Shown piece by piece: positions 1 through 10,146 of a stretch of DNA of 48,438 bases. The stretch is from Actinomycetota bacterium (GTDB lineage: Bacteria > Actinomycetota > CADDZG01 > WHSQ01). The stretch covers positions 1 through 48,438 of the forward strand of contig WHSV01000017.1 of the NCBI GenBank assembly GCA_009379915.1, given 5' to 3'. How positions within the stretch are numbered: the first letter of the stretch is position 1; every line of letters starts with the position of its first letter. The position numbers and the translations under genes were made by a program. The notes beneath the pieces are model-generated. The model saw nothing but the letters and a program-made list of their open reading frames with translations. It searched no databases and was not told the origin of the DNA.

Positions 1-909
1 GGTCACCTCGCTGGCATGGAACTGGTTCTCGCGGAAGCGAAGCTCGTTCAAAGCCTCGGGCGAGAAAGCTCGAAAGCCGCTGGCGGGGTCCGTGATCCGG
101 CTGCGCGCGAGCACCGAGGTGATCCAGGCGAACAGCTTCACGCCCAGCTGACGTCCCCTGATCGGGCTCTCGTAATCACCGAGGATGCGGGATCCATGCA
201 CCACGTCGGCCTCTCCGTCGAGGATCGGCTTGACTAGCTGGGTCAGCTCGAGTGGGTCGTTCTGCCCGTCGGCGTCAAGAGTGGCCACCACCGACGCTCC
301 GCGCAGCAAGGCGATGCGGTAACCGAGGGCCACGGCGGCGCCCTGCCCGCGCCGGAGATCCCGTCGAACGATGAGCGCCCCGTGCTTGCGGGCAACATCC
401 TCGGTCTCGTCGGTCGAGCCGTCGGACACCACGATGCACTCGACCTCGAGACCATGAACCCGGTGGGGAACCAGGGGGAGCACGTCCGGCAGGCTCGTGG
501 CCTCATTGAGCGCGGGGATCACGACCGCGAGCTTGCCCGTGCCCTTGGGGTTGACGTCGGGGCCGAATTCCTCGCCGAACTTCCGGGCGGCCACGCGGTC
601 GGTGAAGTCCCCGAAGCGCCGCTCTAGCTTGTCTGTATTCGCAAAGGCCCTAAGCAGCAGAACGAACACCAGAATGTTGGACAGAACGAGCACACCGATG
701 ACCCGGCGAGCGTCTCCCGGCGGAAAACCCAGCTCTCTCAGGAGGGGGTCGACCGCACTCGGGGCAACCGAGACGAACCCCAGGGCCACCCCGACGCCCG
801 TCATGATCAGGGCGTCCGGCAGGCGCAGGGAGCGCCGGCGGAAACCGCGCGCCGCTAAGATGACCAAGGTCAGGGCGACGGCGAAGCCGAGAAATCGTAG
901 AACGATCAT
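1..909 (-). CDS. DUF2304 / family 2 glycosyltransferase fusion (3' end cut by window edge)
   Basis: The reading frame is open from the ATG at 909 to the window edge, 303 codons without a stop. Residues 1-105 form a DUF2304-like part with two or three hydrophobic segments and a short charged helix. From about residue 120 there is a GT-A fold of the dolichyl-phosphate mannosyltransferase type: VVIPALNEA at the start, VVSDGSTDET for nucleotide binding, and DADGQNDP as the DxD-like metal site. DPM-like enzymes move a sugar from a nucleotide onto a polyprenyl phosphate at the membrane. DUF2304 usually sits in a separate small gene beside such an enzyme, so the single-chain form is notable. It faces away from the epimerase gene at 982; the 72-bp gap must carry both start regions. 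Acceptor and sugar are unknown. Confidence 0.85.
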   Translation of the reverse strand, partial: MIVLRFLGFAVALTLVILAARGFRRRSLRLPDALIMTGVGVALGFVSVAPSAVDPLLRELGFPPGDARRVIGVLVLSNILVFVLLLRAFANTDKLERRFGDFTDRVAARKFGEEFGPDVNPKGTGKLAVVIPALNEATSLPDVLPLVPHRVHGLEVECIVVSDGSTDETEDVARKHGALIVRRDLRRGQGAAVALGYRIALLRGASVVATLDADGQNDPLELTQLVKPILDGEADVVHGSRILGDYESPIRGRQLGVKLFAWITSVLARSRITDPASGFRAFSPEALNELRFRENQFHASEVT

Positions 910-981
910 GCGTCCTCCAGGACTGGATCAATGTGGGCGGATCTGTACCTTTTCGAGATTGATGCTAGGAGACGAATCTAT

Positions 982-1917
982 ATGAGCGACGTCCAACGTG
1001 TACTGATTACCGGAGGCTGCGGCTTCATAGGCGCCAACCTGGTAAGGCTACTTCGGGATCGGACCGACTGGTCCCTGCGGGTCGTGGACGACATGCGGAC
1101 CGGGAGGCCCGAGATGGTCGAGGGCCTGGCCGACGTTGTCGAGGGCGACGTGGGCCATCCGGCCGTTCTGGATCGGGTGCTCGAGGGGGTCGACGCCGTG
1201 GTGCACCTGGCGAGCGAGACGGGCGTGGGCCCCTCGGTCGAGAATCCGGTGCGCGATTTCGAGGGCAACGCGATGACCACCTTCAGGGTTCTCGAGGGCT
1301 GCCGCACAAAGGGCGTGAGGCGCTTCGTCTTTGCCTCGTCGGGGGCGGCGGTCGGGGATGTGACCCCTCCGATCCACGAGAACATCGTGGCTCGTCCGCT
1401 CTCGCCTTACGGCGCAGGGAAGCTGGTGGGGGAGGCGTACTGCCAGGCGTATGCCGGCTCGTTCGGCCTCGACACGATCGCGCTGCGATTCTCGAACGTC
1501 TACGGACCCCTGTCGGCCCACAAGATGAAGAACGCAGTGCCGTCCTTCATCTCTCTGGCGCTCAGGGGCGAGGATCTGCACATCTACGGCGACGGGACTC
1601 AGACGCGCGATTTCATCTACGTCGACGACCTCTGCGACGGAATCTTTCGCAGCGTGACCGCGGACGCCGTCGCCGGAGAGGTGTTCCAGTTGGGGACCAG
1701 CGTCGAGACCTCGATCCTGGAGATAGCCGAGATCGTCCGGGACGCCGTGGCAACCGATGTCGCCATCAACTTCGAGCCGCGCCGAGCCGGAGAGGTCTAC
1801 AAGAGCCGCGTCGATATCTCCAAGGCGACGCGACTCCTGAACTTCAACCCGACTATCGCCGTCAAGGAGGGCCTCGCCCGTACCGCCGAGTGGTACCGGG
1901 GGAAGGCAGCGACCTAG
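982..1917 (+). CDS. NAD-dependent sugar epimerase/dehydratase (extended SDR)
   Basis: A 311-residue extended short-chain dehydrogenase of the UDP-glucose 4-epimerase/dTDP-glucose dehydratase group. The Rossmann motif TGGCGFIG lies at residues 10-17, the active-site serines at 119-120, and the YxxxK pair at Y143/K147. The ATG at 982 is chosen because the Rossmann strand begins within five residues and AGGAGA lies just upstream; an in-frame upstream start at 931 would add an unconserved tail. Length is normal for the family. It probably supplies a nucleotide sugar to the neighbouring glycosyltransferases. The last 4 bases overlap the convergent gene ending at 1914. The substrate cannot be read from sequence. 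Confidence 0.9.
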   Translation: MSDVQRVLITGGCGFIGANLVRLLRDRTDWSLRVVDDMRTGRPEMVEGLADVVEGDVGHPAVLDRVLEGVDAVVHLASETGVGPSVENPVRDFEGNAMTTFRVLEGCRTKGVRRFVFASSGAAVGDVTPPIHENIVARPLSPYGAGKLVGEAYCQAYAGSFGLDTIALRFSNVYGPLSAHKMKNAVPSFISLALRGEDLHIYGDGTQTRDFIYVDDLCDGIFRSVTADAVAGEVFQLGTSVETSILEIAEIVRDAVATDVAINFEPRRAGEVYKSRVDISKATRLLNFNPTIAVKEGLARTAEWYRGKAAT

Positions 1918-3878
1918 GTTCCACAGTCGGTGAGGCGGAACACGGCGAGTGGAACGTCGACCGGATAGTCGGGCTCCAGCCCGGCGAAACCAGGCGAGCC
2001 GAGGGCGGAGTAGCGCGCGACCACGACGTCGACTCCGTACTCGTCGGCGATCGCGCGCCACCTTTCTGAGTCGAACAGACCCCTGGTCAAGATGGCGTTG
2101 TCTCTCCTGCGCTTCCTGATTGGAGTGGTGGCCCTATACATTCGGTCCCACCGGAGTCGCCCGGGGTTGCCCGGCCGAGCATTCGAGGTCGTGAGGAATA
2201 CATTGCGATAGCCCGTATAGGACCACGTCAGGCCATCGATGTTGGAACCTGTGGGCCCCGCGATGACGCACCGGCCTCCCGGCCGAGGCGCGATGAGGTT
2301 CAGAAAGCTGTCCTTTCCTTGCAGCGCGACCTTGAGGAGTCCTTTTCCGGAGCGAGCCTCCGACAGTGCAAGGCTGGCCACTATTGGAGAGGGAAGAGCA
2401 AGGGCCACGGTAAGCGCGGACGCGGCGAGCGCGACTCCTCGACGATTCGCCAGGGCGTCGAGCAGTTCCGTCGCCCCGAGGGCTGCGAACAGCGCAAGTC
2501 CAAGGCTCACCAAGGGCCAGTAACGATGCGATCTGCCTATGGCTTCGAAGGACTCGCCGAGTAATGCGGGTAGTGCGGAGGAGGCGAGCACGGCTCCGCA
2601 CGAGACCACGGTCCACGCGAGCACGACAAGAGCTCCTGTATCCGAAAGAGCGCGGGACCTCCAGCGGACGGCACCCCAGAGCGCAAACGGCGTCGTCACG
2701 CCCAGCGACATCACTATGGCGGTTGGTGGATAATTCACGGGCGTCACGACGGTTAGGTTCTGATAGCTGAGACGGAGCATCGTCGCGACCTGGGGGCCGA
2801 ACCACAGGGCAGCCACAGCAAGCGCCGGAACCACGACGGTCACGGCTCTTTTCCAGCGTGCCATCTCGTTCGGGACGAGGCAGACAAAAACCGCAACTCC
2901 CAGACCGACGTAGAAGCTCTCGGCTCCAGTTAGTCCGGCCATCCCGAGCGTCACCCCCGACGCGGCGAGCAGCGGTTTGCTCTTCGTTCGAAGACCCACC
3001 ATCACGAGCAGCAGGAACGCGACTGTAAGAGTGAGTGCGATATCACGGGGGAAGGCGGGTGTCATCTGACCGAAGGCGGCGTTGTAGCTGCGATGGTGAA
3101 AGAGGTCTCCGAAATAGCGGAAGGCGTCTTCCGCGCGCGGGTTCAGCACGACGTCGAGCTTCCTCAGAGCGAAGAAACCAAAGCCACCCGTCAGCCCGCC
3201 GAACAACGAGGCGGCGACCCCGGTGGAGAGCCTTCGAGTCAGAGCTCGGCCGAGGGCGAACAATGCGAGAACGATGCCGGCCACCTGGAGCAATTGCAAC
3301 GGCGCCATCGCGTGGTAGGTGCGACCCTCCGGCAGGATGCGAGCCAGCATGGCCATGATCGAGTGGCTCAGCCACGGGTAGAAATTGGGGATCTCCCCGG
3401 TGATGGTGGCAGAAGGCGTCGTTTCACCGTTGAGTAACTGGCTCGACCAGCCCGCGTGTAACGCAACGTCGCCGCCTACGTCGAGGGGCATAGAGCGCAT
3501 GACGGGGCTGCACCACACGAACCACGCGACGATCACCAGGACGAGGGCCACCCAACCGTCGGTCCTCGGTCGCCATCTCCGTCCAGCGGACCGCAGGGAC
3601 AACAGTTTGCGGGTACTCAGGAGAAGAAAGAGTGCGGCCGTAGCAACTCGTGTGGGCCAGACCTGCCCGAACACGCTGCCGCTCGTGGCGATGTGGGCCA
3701 GGATCAGGACGAGTGCGAACAGGCCGACACCGGCGAAGGCGAGGCCCCAGTGGGTGACGGCGTCGACGCGTCGACCCAACAGGGCGTCGGAGATCAGATA
3801 TCCGAGTGTCAGGAACAGTGCGGCGACCACCACCGCTTGAAGGCCGGCTATCGCGGCGGAAGCCGGTACCTCGAACAT
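1914..3878 (-). CDS. Polytopic membrane protein, GT-C-like glycosyltransferase candidate
   Basis: A 654-residue integral membrane protein with roughly twelve or more hydrophobic segments. After the third or fourth segment a loop carries DVGGDVALHAGWSSQLL and then GEIPNFYPWLSHS. An acidic first extracytoplasmic loop followed by aromatic and His residues is typical of GT-C enzymes, which use polyprenyl-phosphate sugars outside the membrane. The last 130 residues are soluble and non-hydrophobic, with ending motifs such as GVDVVVARYSALG. The start is the ATG at 3878, 28 bases after the sqdB stop, so the two are probably cotranscribed. Together with the DPM-like enzyme at 1-909 (lipid-linked sugar donor) it suggests a glycan polymerising or decorating step. 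Assignment to GT-C is inference from topology and context. Confidence 0.7.
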   Translation of the reverse strand: MFEVPASAAIAGLQAVVVAALFLTLGYLISDALLGRRVDAVTHWGLAFAGVGLFALVLILAHIATSGSVFGQVWPTRVATAALFLLLSTRKLLSLRSAGRRWRPRTDGWVALVLVIVAWFVWCSPVMRSMPLDVGGDVALHAGWSSQLLNGETTPSATITGEIPNFYPWLSHSIMAMLARILPEGRTYHAMAPLQLLQVAGIVLALFALGRALTRRLSTGVAASLFGGLTGGFGFFALRKLDVVLNPRAEDAFRYFGDLFHHRSYNAAFGQMTPAFPRDIALTLTVAFLLLVMVGLRTKSKPLLAASGVTLGMAGLTGAESFYVGLGVAVFVCLVPNEMARWKRAVTVVVPALAVAALWFGPQVATMLRLSYQNLTVVTPVNYPPTAIVMSLGVTTPFALWGAVRWRSRALSDTGALVVLAWTVVSCGAVLASSALPALLGESFEAIGRSHRYWPLVSLGLALFAALGATELLDALANRRGVALAASALTVALALPSPIVASLALSEARSGKGLLKVALQGKDSFLNLIAPRPGGRCVIAGPTGSNIDGLTWSYTGYRNVFLTTSNARPGNPGRLRWDRMYRATTPIRKRRRDNAILTRGLFDSERWRAIADEYGVDVVVARYSALGSPGFAGLEPDYPVDVPLAVFRLTDCGT

Positions 3879-3906
3879 TCCGGGCTCTCGAGCGGTTCGA
3901 GAGGCC

Positions 3907-5145
<1,239 letters not shown>

Positions 5146-5197
5146 CTACGCATTTGGGCCAATCTCAGGCGGCGCGACGGTGGGGCAAAGCCCTAGA

Positions 5198-5350
5198 GAC
5201 TTGACCGCCCGGAGGGCGGGTACCGAGCCTTTGACTCGGCGAGGCGCAGCGAAGAACTTGCCCTGCCCGGAGGGCGGGTACCGAGCTTCGTGCTCGGCGA
5301 GGCTCCGCCGAAGCCCAGAGCTCCGCCGAAGCCCAGAGCTCCGCCGAAGG
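5198..5350. repeat. Two REP-like double-hairpin units plus an 18-bp tandem repeat
   Basis: Two units (5198-5253 and 5254-5313) share the order GA(A)CTTG, a GCCC/GGGC hairpin (CCGCCCGGAGGGCGG in the first), TACCGAGC, a short spacer, then CTCGGCGAGGC. Each unit therefore holds two stem-loops: CCGCCC/GGGCGG and CCGAG/CTCGG. The second unit runs into an 18-bp direct repeat (CTCCGCCGAAGCCCAGAG) at 5303, 5321 and partly 5339. The block lies between pilT and sqdB, both on the minus strand. A third clear copy lies at 19231-19305. Such elements could act as terminators or mRNA-stability hairpins, or be scattered by a mobile system. Confidence 0.75.
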
Positions 5351-6427
5351 CTAGATCTCTTGGAGCCCCGCGGCCCTGAGGGCGATTTGGAAGTCGTGGG
5401 CGCTGGTGGCCGCGTTCTTGGCGTCGTCCAGAGTGACGAGACCGTCGCGGTAGAGGCCTAGGAGGGCCTGGTCGAAGGTCTGCATCCCGTAGAAACCGGA
5501 CTCCGCAATGATCTCGTGCATCATGTGCGTCTTGTCGGAGTTGAGGATCAGATCCCGGATACGGCCGTTCATCACCATAATCTCGATTGCGGCGACCCGG
5601 CCCCCGTCCTTGCGCGTCAGCAGTCGCTGCGAGATGACTCCGCAGATCGTGCTTGCGAGCGCAACTCGCGCCTGGTTCTGCTGGTGGGGCGGGAAGAAGT
5701 CGATGACTCGGTTAACCGTTTCCGAGACGTCTGTCGTGTGCATCGTCGCCACGACGAAGTGACCCGTCTCGGCGGCCTGTAGGGCGGCCCGGACGGTCTC
5801 CGTGTCGCGGATCTCGCCGACGAAGATGACGTCGGGATCCTGCCGCATGGCCGCTCGCAGGGCGGTTGCGAAGTCTCCGGTGTCCATGCCGATCTCTCTC
5901 TGCGTAACGACCGACATCTGATCGTTGTGGAGGATCTCGATCGGGTCCTCGATCGTAAGGATGTGCGCGGGGCGCGTGGCGTTGATATGGCTGATGATGG
6001 CGCCCGTCGTAGTCGTTTTTCCAGATGAGGTGGGTCCGGTAACGAGCAAGAGACCGCGGTGCTCTCCGGCAAGTTGTTCGACCGCCGGTGGGAGTCCGAG
6101 AGAGTGGAAAGACGGCACCGATGCCAGAACCAGTCGAGCTGCGATTGCAATGCTTCCTCGTTGCCTGTGGACGTTGACGCGGAAGCGTCCGACGCCCGGC
6201 TCGGAGTAGGCGAAGTCGACCTCGCCCTTGGCCTTCAGCTCGGCGATGTGGTCCTCGTTCATCATCGCCATGGCGGCCTGCTCGGTGTCTGCGCCGCTCA
6301 TCCGCGGGAACTCGGTCCGACCGAGCTTGCCCGAGGCACGCACGCTTGGCGGCGATCCGGCTTTTATATGTAGGTCGGAGGCGTTGTTCTCGACGACGAA
6401 TTTCAAGAAATCATGGATGTCTGGCAC
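5351..6427 (-). CDS. pilT: Type IV pilus twitching ATPase PilT
   Basis: A hexameric AAA+-like secretion ATPase that powers pilus retraction at the cytoplasmic face. Family marks: N-terminal ASDLHIKAGSPP, Walker A GPTSSGKTTTT, the Asp box around TIEDPIE, Walker B DPDVIFVGEIRD, the His box (TGHFVVATMHTTD), and the PilT-type C-terminal region GRIRDLILNSDKTHMM. The GTG at 6427 gives 358 residues beginning PDIHDFLKFVVEN, as normal for PilT. An in-frame ATG at 6511 would add 28 unlike residues and overlap the divergent gene, so it is less likely. Other pilus genes are not adjacent; pilD is 31 kb away at 37073. It may be read together with sqdB downstream. Confidence 0.93.
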   Translation of the reverse strand: MPDIHDFLKFVVENNASDLHIKAGSPPSVRASGKLGRTEFPRMSGADTEQAAMAMMNEDHIAELKAKGEVDFAYSEPGVGRFRVNVHRQRGSIAIAARLVLASVPSFHSLGLPPAVEQLAGEHRGLLLVTGPTSSGKTTTTGAIISHINATRPAHILTIEDPIEILHNDQMSVVTQREIGMDTGDFATALRAAMRQDPDVIFVGEIRDTETVRAALQAAETGHFVVATMHTTDVSETVNRVIDFFPPHQQNQARVALASTICGVISQRLLTRKDGGRVAAIEIMVMNGRIRDLILNSDKTHMMHEIIAESGFYGMQTFDQALLGLYRDGLVTLDDAKNAATSAHDFQIALRAAGLQEI

Positions 6428-6519
6428 ATGGTGAGCATCGGCACCCCTCTGGGGGTGATTGAGGCGGAATGCCTCGGTAATCCAAGCAGCTTCGCCGCGG
6501 TGGTGCGACATTGTGGTCG

Positions 6520-6999
6520 ATGAACAAAGAAGCGGATCAACAGTTCATGGCCCTCGCGATAGATATGGCCGCAAAGGCTCTCGACGACGACGTCGGAGGG
6601 CCCTTCGGCGCGGTGATCGTGCGAGAAGGGCAGGTCATAGGGAGGGGGCGGAACAGGGTGCTGGCGGACGGGGACCCGACGGCTCATGCGGAAGTGCTGG
6701 CGATCAGGGAGGCGTGTCGCTCGATTGGAGACCACCGGCTGGCCGGATGCGCGGTCTACACCAGCAGTGAACCCTGTCCGATGTGCCTGGCCGCGCTGTA
6801 CTGGGCGCGCGTCGATCGGGTGCTCTACGCAAATGTACGTAGTGAAGCGGCCGCGATCGGCTTCGACGACGAGTGGCTCTATCTGGAGCTGGCGGCCGAC
6901 ATCACCGATCGCTCGTTGAGCATGTCCCGCCTGGCGAGCGACGAGGCCCGGTCGGTGTTCGACAGGTGGTTCGCGCGCGAGGACCGCATCCCGTACTGA
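6520..6999 (+). CDS. guaD: Guanine deaminase-like cytidine/deoxycytidylate-deaminase fold protein
   Basis: A 159-residue zinc deaminase. The zinc and catalytic residues are H56-A-E58 (PTAHAEVLAIR) and C86/C89 (EPCPMCL). The segments LYWARVDRVLYAN and GFDDEWLYLEL match the B. subtilis GuaD group better than TadA, which acts on tRNA. The predicted reaction is guanine to xanthine. The ATG at 6520 is chosen over an in-frame TTG at 6511; the ribosome site is weak either way. The gene faces away from pilT with a 92-bp gap. Substrate choice within this fold (guanine, tRNA adenosine, other bases) is inference. Confidence 0.8.
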   Translation: MNKEADQQFMALAIDMAAKALDDDVGGPFGAVIVREGQVIGRGRNRVLADGDPTAHAEVLAIREACRSIGDHRLAGCAVYTSSEPCPMCLAALYWARVDRVLYANVRSEAAAIGFDDEWLYLELAADITDRSLSMSRLASDEARSVFDRWFAREDRIPY

Positions 7000-7046
7000 G
7001 CCACTCAAATCGGGGAGGGAGAGGGGTTCTGGAGTGTGCGTCTCTA

Positions 7047-7068
7047 GGGCAGTTTTGCCCCTTATCCT
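7047..7068 (+). promoter_or_regulatory. Putative leaderless promoter with inverted repeat before the cysteine desulfurase
   Basis: GGGCAGTTTTGCCC (7047-7060) is an inverted repeat with 5-bp arms. It is followed at once by TATCCT (7063-7068), a good -10 box seven bases before the ATG at 7076. This arrangement suggests a leaderless or nearly leaderless transcript, with the inverted repeat in the promoter spacer where a repressor could bind. No clear -35 box is seen. A similar TTATCCT box lies just before the ATG at 48330. Confidence 0.35.
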
Positions 7069-7075
7069 GAGAGCC

Positions 7076-8221
7076 ATGCGCTATCTCGACTATGCGGCAA
7101 CCACGCCGGTCCTCCCCGAGGTGACGGACGCCATGGTTGCCGTTCTCACGGGAGATTTCGGCAATCCCTCGTCCGTGCACGCCTACGGGCGGGCCGCGCG
7201 CGAGATCGTTGAAGACGCCCGGGACCGGGTGGCCTCGGCAGTCGGAGCCAGCCCCGCCGAGATCGTGTTCACGGCTGGCGGTACCGAGGCCGACAACCTC
7301 GCCATCAAGGGAGCCACCCGCAAGCTGCGGGGCAACGGCAACCACGTCATCACCACAGCTTTCGAGCACCACGCGGTCCTCGACACGGTCGAGTGGCTGG
7401 GGCACGACGAATTCGAGACGACCGTCCTTCCGGTGGGGCCCGACGGGCTCGTCGATCCGGCCGCCGTGGCGGCGGCCGTCCGGCCCTCGACCATCCTCGT
7501 GTCGATCATGGCGGTCAACAACGAGATCGGAACGGCGCAGCCTCTCGCCGAGATCGCGCGTGCGGTCAAAGGGGCGAACCCCTCGACCCTCGTCCACACC
7601 GACGCGGTGCAGATGCTCGGGAACCTACCGGTCAACGTGCACGAGTTGGGGCTCGACTTCGCCGCGTTCTCGGCGCACAAGTTCGGTGGTCCCAAGGGAG
7701 TCGGCTTTCTCTTCGCCCGCAGTCACGCGCCGGTCGAGGCGTTGCTGCACGGAGGTGGGCACGAGGGTGGTTTGCGCTCCGGCACCCTGAACGTTCCCGG
7801 TCTCGCGGGACTCGGCGTGGCGGCCGAGATCGCCGCCAAGGAGGTCGACCACAAGATCGAGCGCGTCGGGGGCCTGAGAACTAGGTTGTGGCAGGGGATC
7901 GAGGACTCGATCGAGCGCGTGCGGCTCAACGGTCATCCCACCGAGCGCGTTCCCGGAACGCTCAACGTGAGCTTCGAGGGCGCCGACGGGGAAACTCTTC
8001 TTCTGCTGTTCGATGCTGCGGGCATCGCGTGCTCGGCCGGTTCCGCCTGTCAGTCCGGCGCCATCGACCCGTCTCACGTTCTGCTCGCCATCGGAGTTCC
8101 GCGCGAGATCGCCAAGGGGAGCGTGCGGTTCTCGCTGGGGCGTGAATCGACGGACGAGGACGTCGACGCGGTTCTCGAGGTCCTGCCCGGCATCGTGGAG
8201 AGCGCGCGACGGGTCGGATAG
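7076..8221 (+). CDS. iscS: Cysteine desulfurase (IscS/NifS type)
   Basis: A 381-residue PLP enzyme of aminotransferase class V that takes sulfur from cysteine as a protein persulfide. The PLP lysine is K202 in FSAHKFGGPKG, and the persulfide cysteine is C325 in the loop SAGSACQSG. Residues 1-10 (MRYLDYAATT) are the usual start. The stop overlaps the GTG of mnmA by one base, so it very probably supplies sulfur for tRNA thiolation, as in other actinobacterial desulfurase-mnmA pairs. It may also serve Fe-S assembly, but no scaffold gene is present here. Confidence 0.93.
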   Translation: MRYLDYAATTPVLPEVTDAMVAVLTGDFGNPSSVHAYGRAAREIVEDARDRVASAVGASPAEIVFTAGGTEADNLAIKGATRKLRGNGNHVITTAFEHHAVLDTVEWLGHDEFETTVLPVGPDGLVDPAAVAAAVRPSTILVSIMAVNNEIGTAQPLAEIARAVKGANPSTLVHTDAVQMLGNLPVNVHELGLDFAAFSAHKFGGPKGVGFLFARSHAPVEALLHGGGHEGGLRSGTLNVPGLAGLGVAAEIAAKEVDHKIERVGGLRTRLWQGIEDSIERVRLNGHPTERVPGTLNVSFEGADGETLLLLFDAAGIACSAGSACQSGAIDPSHVLLAIGVPREIAKGSVRFSLGRESTDEDVDAVLEVLPGIVESARRVG

Positions 8222-9375
8222 TGGTGAAGCGCAAGGCCGTGGTGGCCGCGGGGTCCGGGGCGGCAGGCCCGAGGGGCGGAGAGAAGTGCAGGGCCGTGGT
8301 GGCGATGTCCGGAGGGGTCGACTCGTCGGTCGCGGCCGCCCTGCTCGTCGAGCAGGGCTACGACGTGACCGGCATCATGTTGAAGCTGTGGCGAGGCGAG
8401 GCGGCCAACCTGGACTCCGGCTGTTGCAATGTCGGTGCCGCCTCGGACGCGCGCCGAGTCGCCGACAGGCTCGGCATCCCCTTCTACGTGCTGAACTTCG
8501 CCGAGCGTTTCGAGCAGACCGTGATCGAGAACTTCCATGCCGACTACGCCAGCGGGCGTACTCCGAATCCGTGCGTGCGCTGCAACCAGTGGATCAAGTT
8601 CGATGCCCTGCTCGAGCGAGCGCTGGCGTTGGGCGCCGACGTCCTCGCGACGGGTCACTACGCACGCGTTCGGTCGGATGGCGGCCGTTACCGTTTGCTT
8701 CGCGGCGTGGACCACAACAAGGACCAGAGCTACGTGCTGTGGATGCTCGACCAGGCGAAGCTGGCGCGCACGTTTTTCCCTGTCGGCGACATGGCCAAGT
8801 CCGAGACCCGCCGTCTAGCCGCAGAGCTAGGGTTGCGCACCGCGAACAAACCCGACTCGCAAGAGATCTGCTTCGTCCGCAACGGTGACCTTCCTGCGTA
8901 CGTCGACGAGCACCTCCCGGCGGCCAACCGGCCCGGCCCCATGGTGACCACGAAGGGCGAGGAGGTTGGCGAGCACCGTGGCATCGCTCGCTACACCGTC
9001 GGCCAGCGCAAGGGCCTGGGCATCTCGCTGGGGATGCCGGTGTTCGTCCGCTCGATCGACGCCGAGACCAACACGATCGTCGTGGGCGAGCGCGACGAGC
9101 TCGCATGCGGCGGCATTGTGGCGTGTGAGATCAATTGGGTCGACGAACCACTGCAGGCTGGTCGAGAGGTGCTCGTTCAGTACCGCTCTCACGGTGACGT
9201 CCACTCGGGGCGAATCGAAGCCTCCGTACCGGGCCGGGTCGAGGTCGCCTTCGATCGGCCGGTCGAGGCCGTGGCGCGCGGCCAGTCGGCCGCGTTCTAC
9301 GACGCGGGTCGTCCCGAGCGACTGCTGGGTGGGGGCGTCATCTCGTCCACGGTGGCAGCAGCGGCTTGTGTCTGA
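8221..9375 (+). CDS. mnmA: tRNA-specific 2-thiouridylase MnmA
   Basis: A 384-residue ATP-pyrophosphatase enzyme that thiolates U34 of Lys, Glu and Gln tRNAs. The P-loop SGGVDSS is at residues 30-36, the catalytic cysteines are C118 (TPNPCVRC) and C217 (SQEICF), and GHYARV and HNKDQSYVLW are family motifs. The GTG start overlaps the desulfurase stop by one base. The first 24 residues, before CRAVVAMSGG, are an unconserved extension; no better internal start was seen. The C-terminal domain is of full length. Confidence 0.95.
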   Translation: MVKRKAVVAAGSGAAGPRGGEKCRAVVAMSGGVDSSVAAALLVEQGYDVTGIMLKLWRGEAANLDSGCCNVGAASDARRVADRLGIPFYVLNFAERFEQTVIENFHADYASGRTPNPCVRCNQWIKFDALLERALALGADVLATGHYARVRSDGGRYRLLRGVDHNKDQSYVLWMLDQAKLARTFFPVGDMAKSETRRLAAELGLRTANKPDSQEICFVRNGDLPAYVDEHLPAANRPGPMVTTKGEEVGEHRGIARYTVGQRKGLGISLGMPVFVRSIDAETNTIVVGERDELACGGIVACEINWVDEPLQAGREVLVQYRSHGDVHSGRIEASVPGRVEVAFDRPVEAVARGQSAAFYDAGRPERLLGGGVISSTVAAAACV

Positions 9376-10117
9376 CCGGTCGCACACAGAGATCCTGAGG
9401 TCCGAGTTCGAGCGCGCCGCGGAGAACTTTTCCAATCGCACCAAGGGACGTTTCGACAAACTCGGCGTGGTTGATTTCTCGAGAGTCGACGACGGAGCCA
9501 AGGTGCTGGAGGTCGGAGCGGGCACCGGCAACTTCCTGCAGTTGTTCGCCGGAGTGGCGGGGCAACTCGTGGGCGTGGACCTCACACCTGCGATGTTGAA
9601 CAAAGCTCGTATGGCGTTCCCGGAGATGGACCTGATGGTCGGTGACGGAGCGCGCCTTCCGCTTGGTTCGGGGTCGATGGATCTCGCGACCACCGCGCAG
9701 ACTCTCCATCATGTTTGGGAGCCGCTTCCGGTCCTTAAAGAGATGCGTCGAGTGACGGCGGAGAAGGGCAGGGTTCTCATCGTCGACCAGGTGGGGACCG
9801 AGCGCTACGAGGAAGTGCTCGCGATGAACGAACTCGATGTGATGAGAGACCCGAGCCACGCTTCGTCGCGTCCCCCTAGCGCACTCCGCACCCTGCTGCG
9901 CGTCGCGGGACTGAGGATCGCCGCCGAACGAATCGTCGACGAAGAACACAGATTGTCGGACTGGATGCCCGAGGTCGAGTTTCCGGAGGACCGCATCGAG
10001 AAGGTGAAGGGATTCATCGACGCGCACGGAGACGCCACAGGCATGAACTTTGCCCGGGTCGGGGATGACTACATCTTCAACCGGAGGCGGATGATGATCC
10101 TTGCCGAGCGGGCCTGA
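9368..10117 (+). CDS. SAM-dependent class I methyltransferase
   Basis: A 249-residue methyltransferase of the UbiE/COQ5-like (Methyltransf_11) type. Motif I is VLEVGAGTGNF, followed by VGVDLTPAMLNKAR and VGDGARLPLGSGSMDLA. The GTG at 9368 overlaps the mnmA end by eight bases and gives a sensible start (SDRSHTEILRSEFERAAENF). A TTG at 9365 is also possible. Tight coupling to mnmA suggests shared expression, but the substrate cannot be told; it could be a small molecule or a quinone. Confidence 0.87.
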   Translation: MSDRSHTEILRSEFERAAENFSNRTKGRFDKLGVVDFSRVDDGAKVLEVGAGTGNFLQLFAGVAGQLVGVDLTPAMLNKARMAFPEMDLMVGDGARLPLGSGSMDLATTAQTLHHVWEPLPVLKEMRRVTAEKGRVLIVDQVGTERYEEVLAMNELDVMRDPSHASSRPPSALRTLLRVAGLRIAAERIVDEEHRLSDWMPEVEFPEDRIEKVKGFIDAHGDATGMNFARVGDDYIFNRRRMMILAERA

Positions 10118-10146
10118 CGGTAGGGCGATAGCTTGAAAGGTGACGA

